From assembly GCA_016713875.1 (NCBI GenBank), contig JADJOI010000003.1, forward strand, positions 62,001 to 126,000: a DNA stretch of 64,000 nt. Direction: 5' to 3'. The DNA comes from Flavobacteriales bacterium (lineage in GTDB: Bacteria > Bacteroidota > Bacteroidia > Flavobacteriales_F > PHOS-HE28). The notes under the pieces are model-generated. The model made no database searches. It was not told where the DNA came from and saw only the letters and a program-made list of their open reading frames with translations. The position numbers and the translations under genes are program-made. Position 1 is the stretch's first letter. Every line of letters starts with the position of its first letter. This document shows positions 1-8,532 of this stretch, in pieces.

Positions 1-271
1 CCACATCGTTGACGGTCAATGGACTACCGTCGTCGCAGACCATACCGGGGAACAGCGGCCCACCGGGTGTGCCGGAGCAATCAAAGGGCAGGCCCACGCA
101 CACGCAGTTGGCGTCCCACGTATCGTTACCGGTGAACGCGTTGTTGTCATTGCAGCTGGTCCCCGGCAGGGCGGAACCGCCGAGCACGCCGAGGCAATCC
201 ACCTGTGAACGGACGGGCGCAGCGCAAAGGAGCGCACCCACAAGACAGGGCAGAAGGACCGGTGGGCGCAC
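1..271 (-). CDS. Secreted cysteine-rich repeat protein, N-terminal part (cut by window edge)
   Basis: A minus-strand frame opens with GTG at 271 and runs off the left edge, giving 90 residues. The first ~23 residues form a signal peptide (a hydrophobic LLPCLVGALLCAAP stretch followed by SQ). Cysteine-rich units follow, with repeated DCLG/DCSG starts, C-N/D-D pairs and a W-x-A-N-C-x-C-V-G pattern. Such units occur as long arrays in large secreted Flavobacteriales proteins; I know the pattern but no function. The start is chosen because the signal peptide begins there and no ATG lies in frame nearby. The C-terminus, where a T9SS sorting domain might sit, is outside the window. Confidence 0.6.
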   Translation of the reverse strand, partial: MRPPVLLPCLVGALLCAAPVRSQVDCLGVLGGSALPGTSCNDNNAFTGNDTWDANCVCVGLPFDCSGTPGGPLFPGMVCDDGSPLTVNDV

Positions 272-361
272 GGGAAAGTCGGTTGGTGAAGTGAAGCTAG
301 GGGTTCCGTGCGGAACGCACCGTTCGCCATCGACCAAGGCGATGGGAGCGGGATTGACGCG

Positions 362-369
362 CACCTTTG
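362..369 (+). promoter_or_regulatory. -7-like element CACCTTTG directly before xth start
   Basis: CACCTTTG matches the Bacteroidota -7 consensus TAnnTTTG except at the first base. It ends five bases before the ATG at 375, so a transcript starting at the usual distance would have almost no 5' leader. Confidence 0.35.
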
Positions 370-374
370 CGCCC

Positions 375-1136
375 ATGAAGCTCATCTCCTTCAATGTGAA
401 CGGCATCCGGGCCAGCGTGGGCAAGGGCCTGCACCACACGCTACGGGCGCTCGATGCCGACATCGTCTGCTTCCAGGAGACCAAGGCCACGCCCGAACAG
501 GTGGCGCAGGCCCTTGCCGGCGTGGACGGCTACCACGTGAACGCCTACGGCGCGCTGAAGCCGGGCTACAGCGGCACGGCCATCGTCAGTCGGGAGAAGC
601 CGTCCATGGTGGCCTTCGGCATCGGCATGAAGGGCCACGACGACGAGGGCCGCGTGGTCACATGCGCGTTCAAGGACGTGGTGGTGGTGAACGTGTACAC
701 ACCCAACAGCGGCGAGGGCATGAAGCGGCTGGGCTACCGCGGCGAGTGGGATGCGGCGTTCAGGACCTATGTGAACAAGCTCGCCCAAGGCAAGCGGCCC
801 GTCATCGTCACCGGCGACCTCAACGTGGCCCACCAGCCCATCGACCTCGCCCGGCCCAAGGACAACTACAACAAGACCAGCGGCTACACGCAGCAGGAGA
901 TCGACGGCCTGAGCGCGCTGCTCGCCTCCGGCTGGGTGGACAGCTTCCGCCACCGGCACCCCGACGTGGTGAAGTACAGCTGGTGGAGCCAGCGCTTCGG
1001 CGCGCGCACCAAGAACGTGGGCTGGCGCATCGACTACGTGCTCGTCACCAAGGGCTTCGAGACAAAGGTGAAGGACGCCTTCATCCTCAACGAGGTGATG
1101 GGCAGCGACCATTGCCCGGTGGGGATCACGTGGTAG
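375..1136 (+). CDS. xth: Exodeoxyribonuclease III (AP endonuclease)
   Basis: A 253-residue protein of the endonuclease/exonuclease/phosphatase fold. It cleaves DNA at abasic sites and degrades 3' ends during base-excision repair in the cytoplasm. Visible family motifs are the N-terminal SFNVNGIR, the metal-binding Glu in FQETKA (E35), the VYTPNSG loop, GDLNVAH, the WRIDYVL strand and the terminal GSDHCPV motif with its catalytic Asp-His. Length is normal for the family. The frame is open well upstream, but homology starts at the ATG at 375, next to a -7-like element. It stands alone, with a hairpin repeat downstream. Confidence 0.93.
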   Translation: MKLISFNVNGIRASVGKGLHHTLRALDADIVCFQETKATPEQVAQALAGVDGYHVNAYGALKPGYSGTAIVSREKPSMVAFGIGMKGHDDEGRVVTCAFKDVVVVNVYTPNSGEGMKRLGYRGEWDAAFRTYVNKLAQGKRPVIVTGDLNVAHQPIDLARPKDNYNKTSGYTQQEIDGLSALLASGWVDSFRHRHPDVVKYSWWSQRFGARTKNVGWRIDYVLVTKGFETKVKDAFILNEVMGSDHCPVGITW

Positions 1137-1170
1137 GTCATGGTGGACGAGTATGCGAGTGTGAGAGTAT

Positions 1171-1227
1171 CGAGTGAGCGAGTAGCGAGTGGAGTCCTAC
1201 TCGCCACTCTCACACTCGCTACTCACC
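1171..1227. repeat. Intergenic hairpin built on GAGTAGCGAGTG
   Basis: An imperfect inverted repeat: GAGTAGCGAGTG on the left pairs with CACTCGCTACTC on the right. A sister hairpin lies at 1684-1758, on the other side of the small gene. Probably a dispersed intergenic repeat that may act as a bidirectional terminator; there is no U-tract. Confidence 0.6.
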
Positions 1228-1273
1228 CCAACGGCTTCCATCCGATCACAACACCTCCATCAACGGTCACTTG

Positions 1274-1687
1274 ATGATCATGAAGAACCTGCTCCGTCTC
1301 GAAGAGCTCACCCAGTTCCTGCTGTGCGCGGGTACGCTGATGGCCGCTGATGTGGCGTGGTGGGTGTACCCGCTGCTACTGCTAGGGCCTGACATCGGCA
1401 TGCTGGGCTACCTGGTGAGCCCGCGGGTGGGCGCCATCACCTACAACCTGCTCCACCACAAGGCGGTCGCCGCGCTGGTGCTGGCGTTCGCCAACCCGGG
1501 CCTGATGGAGGTGGTCACGTTGTGGCAGGTGGACATGGGCGTGCTGCGCGCCACCCCGCCGCTGATCGCCGGCCTCGTCCTGTATGGCCACGCGAGCATG
1601 GACCGCATCTTCGGCTACGGCCTCAAGTTCGGCGATAGCTTCCAGCACACGCACCTGGGGTGGATCGGCCGCAAGAACGGCGAGTGA
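1274..1687 (+). CDS. DUF4260 family membrane protein
   Basis: About 137 residues with the features of DUF4260: an N-terminal LLRLEEL, then hydrophobic segments around residues 15-45 and 60-80, a YNLLHHK motif, and the conserved C-terminal GYGLKFGDSFQHTHLG. The family is small and integral to the membrane, and its function is unknown. TTG at 1271, ATG at 1274 and ATG at 1280 are all possible starts; 1274 is taken. No ribosome-binding site is seen. The gene sits between two related hairpin repeats, and the right-hand one begins at its stop codon. Confidence 0.8.
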   Translation: MIMKNLLRLEELTQFLLCAGTLMAADVAWWVYPLLLLGPDIGMLGYLVSPRVGAITYNLLHHKAVAALVLAFANPGLMEVVTLWQVDMGVLRATPPLIAGLVLYGHASMDRIFGYGLKFGDSFQHTHLGWIGRKNGE

Positions 1688-1758
1688 GCGAGTGGCGAGT
1701 AGCGAGTGGTGATCTCATCCACTCGCTGCTCGCCACTGGCTACTCGATACTCGCCACT
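1684..1758. repeat. Second GAGTAGCGAGTG hairpin repeat
   Basis: The core 15-base arms lie at 1695-1709 and 1719-1733 with one mismatch and a 9-base loop. More copies of TACTCG/CGCCACT follow. Same family as the hairpin at 1171-1227. It lies between convergent genes, as expected for a bidirectional terminator or a REP-like element. A frame beginning at 1706 is composed of this repeat and is not a gene. Confidence 0.65.
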
Positions 1759-1759
1759 C

Positions 1760-2143
1760 CTACCCCTGCGAGTGCATCGCCACGGCGTTCCCTTCGGTGT
1801 CCAGGAAGAAGGCCATGTGGCCGATGTCGTCGCTGATGTGGGTCTTGGGCATGAGCACCTTGCCGCCGTTGGCCTCCACGCGGCCCAAGGGCCCGGACAG
1901 GTCGGGGTTGGCGTTCAAGTAGATGATGGCGCCTTCGGCGCTGGGCTTGTGGTTGTCGCTCTTGGCCAGGGCGCCGCCGGCCTTGCCGTTCATACTGTCC
2001 GCCGGAAAGGCGCGCATCTGCAGCCCGGGGAACTCCATCGGTTCCATGTGGATGCCGAAGACGGCCTCGTAGAAGCGCTGCGCGCGATCGATGTCGGCCA
2101 CGGCGATCTCGAACCAGTTCAGGGCGTTGCTTTGGTCGTTCAT
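1760..2143 (-). CDS. VOC (glyoxalase/bleomycin-resistance fold) family protein
   Basis: A 127-residue single-domain protein with the vicinal-oxygen-chelate pattern: NWFEIAVADIDRAQRFYEAVFG at the start and a C-terminal IGHMAFFLDTEGNAVAMHS. These are small metal-dependent lyases, dioxygenases or binding proteins; the substrate cannot be read from the sequence. The second half carries the usual DISDDIGHMA-type strand and the Asp-x-Glu-Gly-Asn turn. A TAGCTTGA box lies about 40 bases upstream on the minus strand and may be its promoter. Monocistronic. Confidence 0.85.
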   Translation of the reverse strand: MNDQSNALNWFEIAVADIDRAQRFYEAVFGIHMEPMEFPGLQMRAFPADSMNGKAGGALAKSDNHKPSAEGAIIYLNANPDLSGPLGRVEANGGKVLMPKTHISDDIGHMAFFLDTEGNAVAMHSQG

Positions 2144-2313
2144 GGTGGATGGGTTTTTCGTCAGGTGAATGCGCTCAAGCTAGCGGCCGATCGCATCCGC
2201 CAGCGCCTGGGGTGACGGACGGTGCGCGGATCCTTGGACCGGCGGCGGATCGGTTGATGGTGGATGAGCGCAAGCCCTGAGCGCTTCGCCGGTTACCCGA
2301 TGTACACGCTCGG

Positions 2314-3792
2314 CTAGCGCGAGACCACCAGTCGCGCTGGGGCGAACGGGGCAGCGGTGCCTTCCACGGAGATCAGGTAGACCCCCTCCGGAAGGTGCGT
2401 CAGTTCAATGCTGTGCGCGGACTGACCGTAGGGTAGGCGTTCCGTATGGACCAAGCGCCCAAGCGGATCGCGAAGGACGAGGGTCAATTCACGTGTTGCC
2501 GCTGAGCTGAACTGCACCGTGGTGGATGTTCCGGCTGGGTTCGGATGCAGGGTCAGCTCACCGGGCCATGGCGCTTGCGGTTCCTGCACCCCCACATCCA
2601 ACCCGTACAAGCGGCTCACGAAGCGCTGGGTGCTGTCGTTGACCGTGCCGTCGTCGTAGCCATGGTAGCTGCCGTGGATGTACCACGAACCGTCATGGGC
2701 GAGCGCCATTCCCCTCGAGGAGTGCACATTGGTGTTGTTGAGCTGGTCGAAGTAGTTTCCACACCCGCCACCAGCGAAGGCATCATCGCTTAGCTCGCCG
2801 TCCGGGGTTAACATGGCAATGCCACTGCGTGGCTCACCGTCCACCTGGTAGAAGCCACCGTGAAGAACGATGCGACCGTCGACAAGCAGGGTGTGCCGTA
2901 GCGTGGAGTAGTTGCCAAGACCCTCGACCGGGGCGCTGAGGTCATTATTGAAGGTAGGGTCCAGTGAACCATCCGGCATTAAGCGGATCATCCTTAAGGT
3001 ATCCGAGATGCCATCGCGGATCATATAGCCGCTCGCCAGGATCCGCCCATCCCCTAACACGGATATCGCATTCGCCTCCCCCCAATCAAAGTCAGTTTGA
3101 AAGGTGGTGTCCAATGCACCGTCCGGGTGTACCCGGAAGATCCGACCTACTGGTTGTCCTTCGTAGGTGGTGAAGATACCGCTGAGGAGGAATTTGCCGT
3201 CGGGCTGCTGGTGGATCGAGGAGATGGCGTTATCGCTGGTTCGGTGCGTCTGCGTGGTGTCCAGATATCCGGTATTGGTGAACCACACTAGGCAATAGAA
3301 GCCCTCGAAGCCGCGGATACTGTCGCTCAGGACATGGAGCCAGGACATCAGCACACGACCATCGGGGTACACGTGGTAGTCGCCGCCTTGGCCGGAGGAG
3401 AAGTACGGTCCAGTATTCATACCAATGAACGATGGATCGACGTATCCATTGGGCAAGATCCGGCGCACGGTACTATTGGCTCCCACATAGGCCAGACCGT
3501 TCCAGAATCTAAGCTTACCCCCGCCTAGGCTGCTTGCATAGTAGGTGGGGTCAAGCTCACCGTTCGGTTCGATACGCACGAGAAGGTGCTCATTCAACGC
3601 CCCGGGGAAGAGCATGCGGCCGGAGAGGATCAACTTGCCGTCGGCTTGCGGTAGGATGGAGTTCACGTATCGCTCCGATATCGGAGTCCTGAATGCGGTG
3701 TCCAGATCAAAAGGTTGTTGCGCATGTGCCGCATGAATGGTCCCAAGTGCCATGAGCATGAAGCACAGCCACCAGTGGCGCATGTGCTTCAT
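2314..3792 (-). CDS. Secreted delta-60 repeat protein with T9SS sorting domain
   Basis: 492 residues. A signal peptide (LCFMLMALGTIHAAHAQQ) is followed by delta-60-type repeats, recognisable as QADGKLILSG, PNGYVDPSF, PDGALDTTF and PDGSLDPTF, which predict a beta-propeller-like array. The last ~80 residues form a type A T9SS C-terminal domain, with LHPNPAGTSTTVQF, a DPLGRLV turn and LPEGVYLISVEG. The protein is therefore exported and probably attached to the cell surface. Its ATG overlaps the stop of the upstream protease gene (ATGA), so the two are translationally coupled. Ligand unknown. Confidence 0.88.
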   Translation of the reverse strand: MKHMRHWWLCFMLMALGTIHAAHAQQPFDLDTAFRTPISERYVNSILPQADGKLILSGRMLFPGALNEHLLVRIEPNGELDPTYYASSLGGGKLRFWNGLAYVGANSTVRRILPNGYVDPSFIGMNTGPYFSSGQGGDYHVYPDGRVLMSWLHVLSDSIRGFEGFYCLVWFTNTGYLDTTQTHRTSDNAISSIHQQPDGKFLLSGIFTTYEGQPVGRIFRVHPDGALDTTFQTDFDWGEANAISVLGDGRILASGYMIRDGISDTLRMIRLMPDGSLDPTFNNDLSAPVEGLGNYSTLRHTLLVDGRIVLHGGFYQVDGEPRSGIAMLTPDGELSDDAFAGGGCGNYFDQLNNTNVHSSRGMALAHDGSWYIHGSYHGYDDGTVNDSTQRFVSRLYGLDVGVQEPQAPWPGELTLHPNPAGTSTTVQFSSAATRELTLVLRDPLGRLVHTERLPYGQSAHSIELTHLPEGVYLISVEGTAAPFAPARLVVSR

Positions 3793-6335
3793 GGTTGCAC
3801 GATGAGCGTTTCCGTGATCGGACCCTCAACGGAACCGAGCAATACTAGGGCGTAGCTACCGGCAGGCACTTGCCGAGTGTCCCAGATGATCTGGCCCGTT
3901 CCTCCCTTCACCGCTGCGCGATGAAGCTCCCGGCCCATCAGATCGCGCACCAGCAGGGTGGCGTTCACGACCTCCTGGCCTAGGTAATAATCCACAGCGA
4001 CCCACGCACTCGCCGGGTTCGGATGGATCCTCAACCAAGCGCTTTGCTCGTTTGGCGCCCGTGGTTGTGTGTTCTGGATCGTGGGCGCCCGGTTGGGATC
4101 ACCACCGGTGAGCGGAGCTCGACACAGCCCGTAGTGGAAGCAGAGGATGTTCTGTGCCCAGTGCGCCGGTCGGTCGTAGGTCCCATCTGCGAAGGCGATC
4201 AAGTCGGACACCTCCGCACTGTCCAGCTCCGCATCGGTGCGGTCGTCGTTGCGCACGGCTTCCAGGATGTTCAGCAGGTCGTGGAAGCGGTCGCGTTCGG
4301 CCTCCGCCGCAGGCTTCAGCGTGAACTGGGTCTCCAGACTGTCCAGCACCGCTCGTGCGGCAGCGAACTGTCCCTGCTCCATGTGCAAGGTGGCCTCGTC
4401 CAGGCGCGCACTCCACGTAGGTAACTGTTGAATGTGCAGGAGGATGCTGTCCATCTGCATGCGCAGGGTATCCGCGCGCAGGTCGGCGATCAGCTCCACG
4501 GCGGCGGCGCTCATGGCCCGGTGGTGGTCGGCCATTTCTCCCTCCATCACCGCGCGCAGGGTGCTTTCCTCCTGCCAACTGGCCATGATCTGCTCCACCA
4601 TGTACAGGGGCATGGGGTGATCGGCCTCATACAGCAGCCAATCCGTGAAGCCCTCCTGGGCGGTGGCCTCCGGATTGGCCAGGCACACTTCCAGGGCCAT
4701 GGCCTGTGGTAGTTTGTTCTCCTGGATCATTTCCTGCAAGCTCTCCACGGTCAAGAAGGGGCTCAGGCCGAGCAGGTAGTCGCGCAAGTCCCAGGCGTCC
4801 CCGCTCCATGCGCTGCTGATCTCGGCCACCACGGCATCAGTGCTGCCGCCGTCCAACAGGGCGTTGTACGCATAGCGCAGGTTCCCGTAGGCCAACTTGC
4901 CGTCCTCCAACGAGTCGTCCAAGAGGGCCTTCTGCACGCCGGTGAGGCGACCGACCGGATAGCTACGGGCCGGGCAGCCCGGTGGGTCGTTCGAGGCAAA
5001 TGCCGTTTCCACCCAGGTCGGCGTATTGTCCAGCGGTTCCACATCCCCCAGGCCACCGTAGTGGTACATGAGCACCCCGTTCTCGCTCGTGCGTTTGAAG
5101 TCGCTCTCGTCCAGGGTGCCGGTCTCCTGATCGAACTGGTTGCGGGCCGGTGTGCTCCCCGTGCCCTGGTTCAGGCGCATGGTATGTAGTAACTGAAAAT
5201 CATCGTCTGTCAGGACTTTCCGGTCCCAATGGTTCACCCCGTTGCTGACGTTGGTGTTGCACTCGTGCTGCAGGCCGATGAAGCCCAGACCGCCGTTCTG
5301 CACGTCGCTGCAAATGCCTTCTCCCACGAAGCCCACCTCCAGGCCACTGGCCGTGTTGCGGCGCACCACATCGTTGAAATCGCGGTTGTAGCCTACGACG
5401 ATCCCTTCAGCCCCGGCCTGCGGGTTGCTGGCCATGCTCAATGCGTTGTCCTCGATGATGAAGCCGTGGCTCTCATGTGAGAAAACTCCCCTGTGGTAGT
5501 CCTCCAGCGCCTCATCCACGGGGCCTACGAGCGTTACAGCGCGCTCACCCAGGACGAACGTGTTGCGTGTGACGCTGAACCCATGGACCGAGTTGGTGTA
5601 GACCCCGATGACGTTGTTCTCGAACGCGGCCCGGTCCACCGAGAAGCTCTGACCGCTGCCGTTGGTGGCGTGGATGGCATGGTCGAGGTTGCGGAACACG
5701 CTGGGCAGCACATCGGCGGGCGGGCAGGGGCTGCCGAGTTGCTGGAGGCTGCTGCACCCTGGCAGCACACGGAAGCTGCTCTCGTGGCTGGTGATGCCGT
5801 GGCCCAGGTCCGCGCTTTCCGTCAAGGTGCTCTGGAGATTCTCCCACGTACACTCCACGAAGTTGACCCCCTCCATGCCCCATAGGCTCACATGGGTGTC
5901 GAAGTCCGTGCCGCCGCGGTAGTCATTGTCCACCACAAAGTGGACCCGGTTGAAGCGGGTGCGGTTGGGTAGCCGGATGCTCGGGTCGTGGGCGGCGAAG
6001 CCTTCGTACTTCATGCCCTCCACGGCCCTTCGGCAGTTGCGGAAGGTGGCGTCCTGAGCGATGAGCACCCCGCCCGTGCTGCTGTAGTTGCCTGGCTCCC
6101 AGAGCCGCACACCTTCGCGGGCATGCTCGATCACAGCGCCGTTGCGCAGTTCCACCAGGCCCTGATGATCGGGTTGCGTGGCCGGGTACTGGTGTTGGCC
6201 GGTGGTGCCGTGGACCTCGATGCCCTGCCAGAAAGTCCTGTGGTAGGCCTCGTTCGTGAGCAACGCTCCGTCTATTGATGAGCCGAGCACCGGGCTCAAC
6301 GATGAGCTTGGCGCCCGGAACGAATTGAACCTCAC
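3789..6335 (-). CDS. Large T9SS-secreted protein, 3' part of a frameshifted M43 protease gene
   Basis: This frame carries the C-terminal ~830 residues of one protein whose N-terminus lies in another frame (5923-7422). True continuity begins near 6275, with DGALLTNEAYHRTFWQGIEV. The first half reads as a right-handed parallel beta-helix with many short polar strands. A long charged alpha-helical region follows, and the protein ends in a T9SS type A domain (IHPNPASAWVAVDY, RDLMGRELHR, PAGSYALVLLG). Removing one A from the minus-strand ATCAATAGAC around 6274-6276 joins both parts in frame. The 3' end overlaps the start of the delta-60 gene by four bases. Confidence 0.75.
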   Translation of the reverse strand: MRFNSFRAPSSSLSPVLGSSIDGALLTNEAYHRTFWQGIEVHGTTGQHQYPATQPDHQGLVELRNGAVIEHAREGVRLWEPGNYSSTGGVLIAQDATFRNCRRAVEGMKYEGFAAHDPSIRLPNRTRFNRVHFVVDNDYRGGTDFDTHVSLWGMEGVNFVECTWENLQSTLTESADLGHGITSHESSFRVLPGCSSLQQLGSPCPPADVLPSVFRNLDHAIHATNGSGQSFSVDRAAFENNVIGVYTNSVHGFSVTRNTFVLGERAVTLVGPVDEALEDYHRGVFSHESHGFIIEDNALSMASNPQAGAEGIVVGYNRDFNDVVRRNTASGLEVGFVGEGICSDVQNGGLGFIGLQHECNTNVSNGVNHWDRKVLTDDDFQLLHTMRLNQGTGSTPARNQFDQETGTLDESDFKRTSENGVLMYHYGGLGDVEPLDNTPTWVETAFASNDPPGCPARSYPVGRLTGVQKALLDDSLEDGKLAYGNLRYAYNALLDGGSTDAVVAEISSAWSGDAWDLRDYLLGLSPFLTVESLQEMIQENKLPQAMALEVCLANPEATAQEGFTDWLLYEADHPMPLYMVEQIMASWQEESTLRAVMEGEMADHHRAMSAAAVELIADLRADTLRMQMDSILLHIQQLPTWSARLDEATLHMEQGQFAAARAVLDSLETQFTLKPAAEAERDRFHDLLNILEAVRNDDRTDAELDSAEVSDLIAFADGTYDRPAHWAQNILCFHYGLCRAPLTGGDPNRAPTIQNTQPRAPNEQSAWLRIHPNPASAWVAVDYYLGQEVVNATLLVRDLMGRELHRAAVKGGTGQIIWDTRQVPAGSYALVLLGSVEGPITETLIVQP

Positions 6336-7422
6336 AGGTGAGGGTCAGTGTCGCTCCTGGTCGGACCACTAGGTCCTGATACATTTTCATGGGGAAGTCC
6401 CAGGTCTCGTCGGTGCTTACGTTAAATGGTGCAGGTCCGTAACCGGTCATGTGGTCCGGAGCACCGGACTGTTGAGACCAGAAGTTGCCCATCGAGATGG
6501 ACCTATTCATGATCCCCATCTGCAAGGCCGTGGTGTTGTTCGCATCAGCACCTGCAAGAATGTTGTTGCACGTGTTGATCGGGATCAGGCAGACACCACC
6601 AACGCATGGTGGAGTTGTGCACACGACCGTGGTGTCAAAGAGGTCCCAAAGGAAATCGATGTTGCTGGTATTGCAGGTCTGTTCAGAAACATCATACGTG
6701 TGTTTCAGGTCGAAGGTATGTCCGATCTCATGGGTCCAATGTGTCGATAACCACCAATCGTGAATGGCGGAACCGCTCATATCAGGTGTGGTCTTGTAAA
6801 ACGTCTCGATCGATCCGTGTTGAGCATAACCACCATAGTCAACCGTTATACCCGGCCTCAAGTGGGTCAAGTGAATGTTCAAGGCGCGCGTTCGGTCCGG
6901 ATAGTTGACCGAAACGTATTGGTCAAGAAGATCATTGTGGCTCAAGGATCCATTCGTCCAGTACAAGGAGGTATCCGGTGTGGGATCATCGATGAAGTAG
7001 ACACTGTCCAGTTCGATCCGGACCCTTGAGCTGTCAATGAACGGTACCGGATACCCCAGGACATGGTCCAAAGCCACGTTGCGTCGGTAGTTCCTGTCCA
7101 CGAAATAGAAGACGCTGTCCATTCGGAGCAGATTGGCCGGCGTGTCAGCATAACTACCCGTACCATCGGCGAAGCGCCAGAAGATCAGGTTGACATGCAG
7201 CGTGCGAATCGGCGTTGTCGCGGGATCGGTAACCCAGGTTTCCTTGCGGCGGTATTTATTCTCGAAGGCGAATGACTGCTCGCCACAGGAAGCTGCTCGG
7301 TTACCAGGAACACTATCGTGATGTGTTCCACAACCGGTTCCCGGTTGCGCTGCTGCGCCTTCGGTGAACATCGGCGCGATCAACAGGAATCGGACGGCCC
7401 ATTTGGCAAGAGCGTGATACAT
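5923..7422 (-). CDS. M43-like (pappalysin/cytophagalysin) metalloprotease, 5' part of frameshifted gene
   Basis: The ATG at 7422 gives a signal peptide (WAVRFLLIAPMFTEGAAAQ); the frame is open back to 7521, but the upstream residues do not look like an export signal. The zinc motif HEIGHTFDLKH lies near residue 229, with Asp where metzincins usually have Gly. A Met-turn-like MGIMNR lies ~70 residues later. Sequence after VEPGARLI (about 6275) is out-of-frame and should be ignored: the real protein continues in the frame that ends at 3789. Secreted protease; substrate unknown. TAGATTTA at 7536-7543 could be the promoter. Confidence 0.75.
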   Translation of the reverse strand: MYHALAKWAVRFLLIAPMFTEGAAAQPGTGCGTHHDSVPGNRAASCGEQSFAFENKYRRKETWVTDPATTPIRTLHVNLIFWRFADGTGSYADTPANLLRMDSVFYFVDRNYRRNVALDHVLGYPVPFIDSSRVRIELDSVYFIDDPTPDTSLYWTNGSLSHNDLLDQYVSVNYPDRTRALNIHLTHLRPGITVDYGGYAQHGSIETFYKTTPDMSGSAIHDWWLSTHWTHEIGHTFDLKHTYDVSEQTCNTSNIDFLWDLFDTTVVCTTPPCVGGVCLIPINTCNNILAGADANNTTALQMGIMNRSISMGNFWSQQSGAPDHMTGYGPAPFNVSTDETWDFPMKMYQDLVVRPGATLTLTCEVQFVPGAKLIVEPGARLINRRSVAHERGLPQDFLAGHRGPRHHRPTPVPGHATRSSGPGGTAQRRCDRACPRRCAALGARQLQQHGRGAHRSGRHLPQLPKGRGGHEVRRLRRPRPEHPATQPHPLQPGPLCGGQ

Positions 7423-7521
7423 GGTTGTGATGTGGGCGTTGAGGGATGGACTGCCCTGTATGAACGCCATGCGGAACTGAACCGGCTTGGACATGGTGAG
7501 TTGTATTCGTGAGCGCCTCAC

Positions 7522-7917
7522 TCGGTACGAGGGTTAAATCTAGCGAATGCCCGACGTGGTTGAAGCGCTTCATTTTCGCGGGGCTGGTGCGCGTGATGGT
7601 GCTTGGTCCTGTGATGGGGCGAGCTGGTCGTGTTGGTGTCTCCGATCGCATTTGCCCGTGACGGTCGGAAATATCGCCTCAAGCCTTTTTCCGGTCGTTT
7701 GAAGGTACAACGATAGGAGTCCTGGTCCTTCGGCCGACCTTTGCTGCCAGCCAAGTTCCGGCCCGCGTATACCGGTCCGGCCCCACACGGCGCAGAACAG
7801 AAACCCGGTAGGGAAGGGCTACGTCAGGAAACAGACAAACCGGCGCACAGTTGGCCCGCCATTCGCACCACGGCTGCCTTCACCTGCTGAATCAGGCTAC
7901 GGCCATCGGGTTCATCA
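7522..7917. other. Intergenic region without recognised gene
   Basis: About 400 bases between divergent genes. On the minus strand, TAGATTTA at 7536-7543 fits the -7 promoter form for the protease gene. The rest holds only short overlapping frames without recognisable protein character, and I see no RNA gene or repeat. Confidence 0.4.
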
Positions 7918-8532
7918 GTGACGGACGGTGCACCGCCCCCGCACGATCTTCGCCCCGCCGTGCGCATCCTCCTGCTCGACAACTACGACAGCTTCACCTG
8001 GAACCTGCACCACCTGCTGGCGCCGCATGCCGAGGTGGACGTGGTGCTCAACGATGCCATCACGGTGGACGAGGCGGCGCGCTACGACCGCATCGTCATC
8101 TCGCCGGGTCCCGGCCTGCCGAACGAGGCGGGCATCACCAGGCCGCTGCTGGCGGCCCTCCTGCCCACGCACCCGGTGCTGGGCGTGTGCCTGGGCCTGC
8201 AGGCGCTGGTGGAGCTGTGCGGCGGCACGCTCTACAACCAGGCGCGGGTGATGCATGGCGTACCGGTGGACTGCCTGCCGGAGGAGCCGCGCGATCCGCT
8301 CTTCGCCGGCCTGCCCGATCGGTTCCCCGTGGGCCTCTACCACAGCTGGGCCGCCGATCCGGACACGCTGCCGACGGACCTGCGCATCACCGCCCGCAGC
8401 GAGCACGGCGTCATCATGGCGGTGCGGCATGCGCGGTACCCGGCCTGCGGGGTGCAGTTCCATCCGGAGAGCGTGCTGACGCCGGAAGGGGGGCGGATCA
8501 TCCGCAACTGGCTCAACGCGCCGTCCGGTTGA
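7918..8532 (+). CDS. Anthranilate / aminodeoxychorismate synthase glutamine amidotransferase subunit
   Basis: A class I glutamine amidotransferase of 204 residues (190 if started at GTG 7960). It releases ammonia from glutamine for a chorismate-using partner in tryptophan or folate synthesis. Motifs: LLLDNYDSFTWN at the N-terminus, ISPGPGLP, the nucleophile Cys in GVCLGLQAL, the HSW region, and the His-Glu pair in GVQFHPES. Homology starts at VRILLLDNYDSF, so GTG 7960 is a strong alternative start; GTG 7918 adds 14 residues of low quality. No TrpE/PabB partner is adjacent, so trpG and pabA cannot be told apart. Confidence 0.88.
   Translation: MTDGAPPPHDLRPAVRILLLDNYDSFTWNLHHLLAPHAEVDVVLNDAITVDEAARYDRIVISPGPGLPNEAGITRPLLAALLPTHPVLGVCLGLQALVELCGGTLYNQARVMHGVPVDCLPEEPRDPLFAGLPDRFPVGLYHSWAADPDTLPTDLRITARSEHGVIMAVRHARYPACGVQFHPESVLTPEGGRIIRNWLNAPSG

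Noticed and set aside
1706..2215. Frame beginning with a SPLATRYSPL-like sequence
   Set aside because: Its start is a translation of the hairpin repeat and the rest is antisense to the VOC gene.
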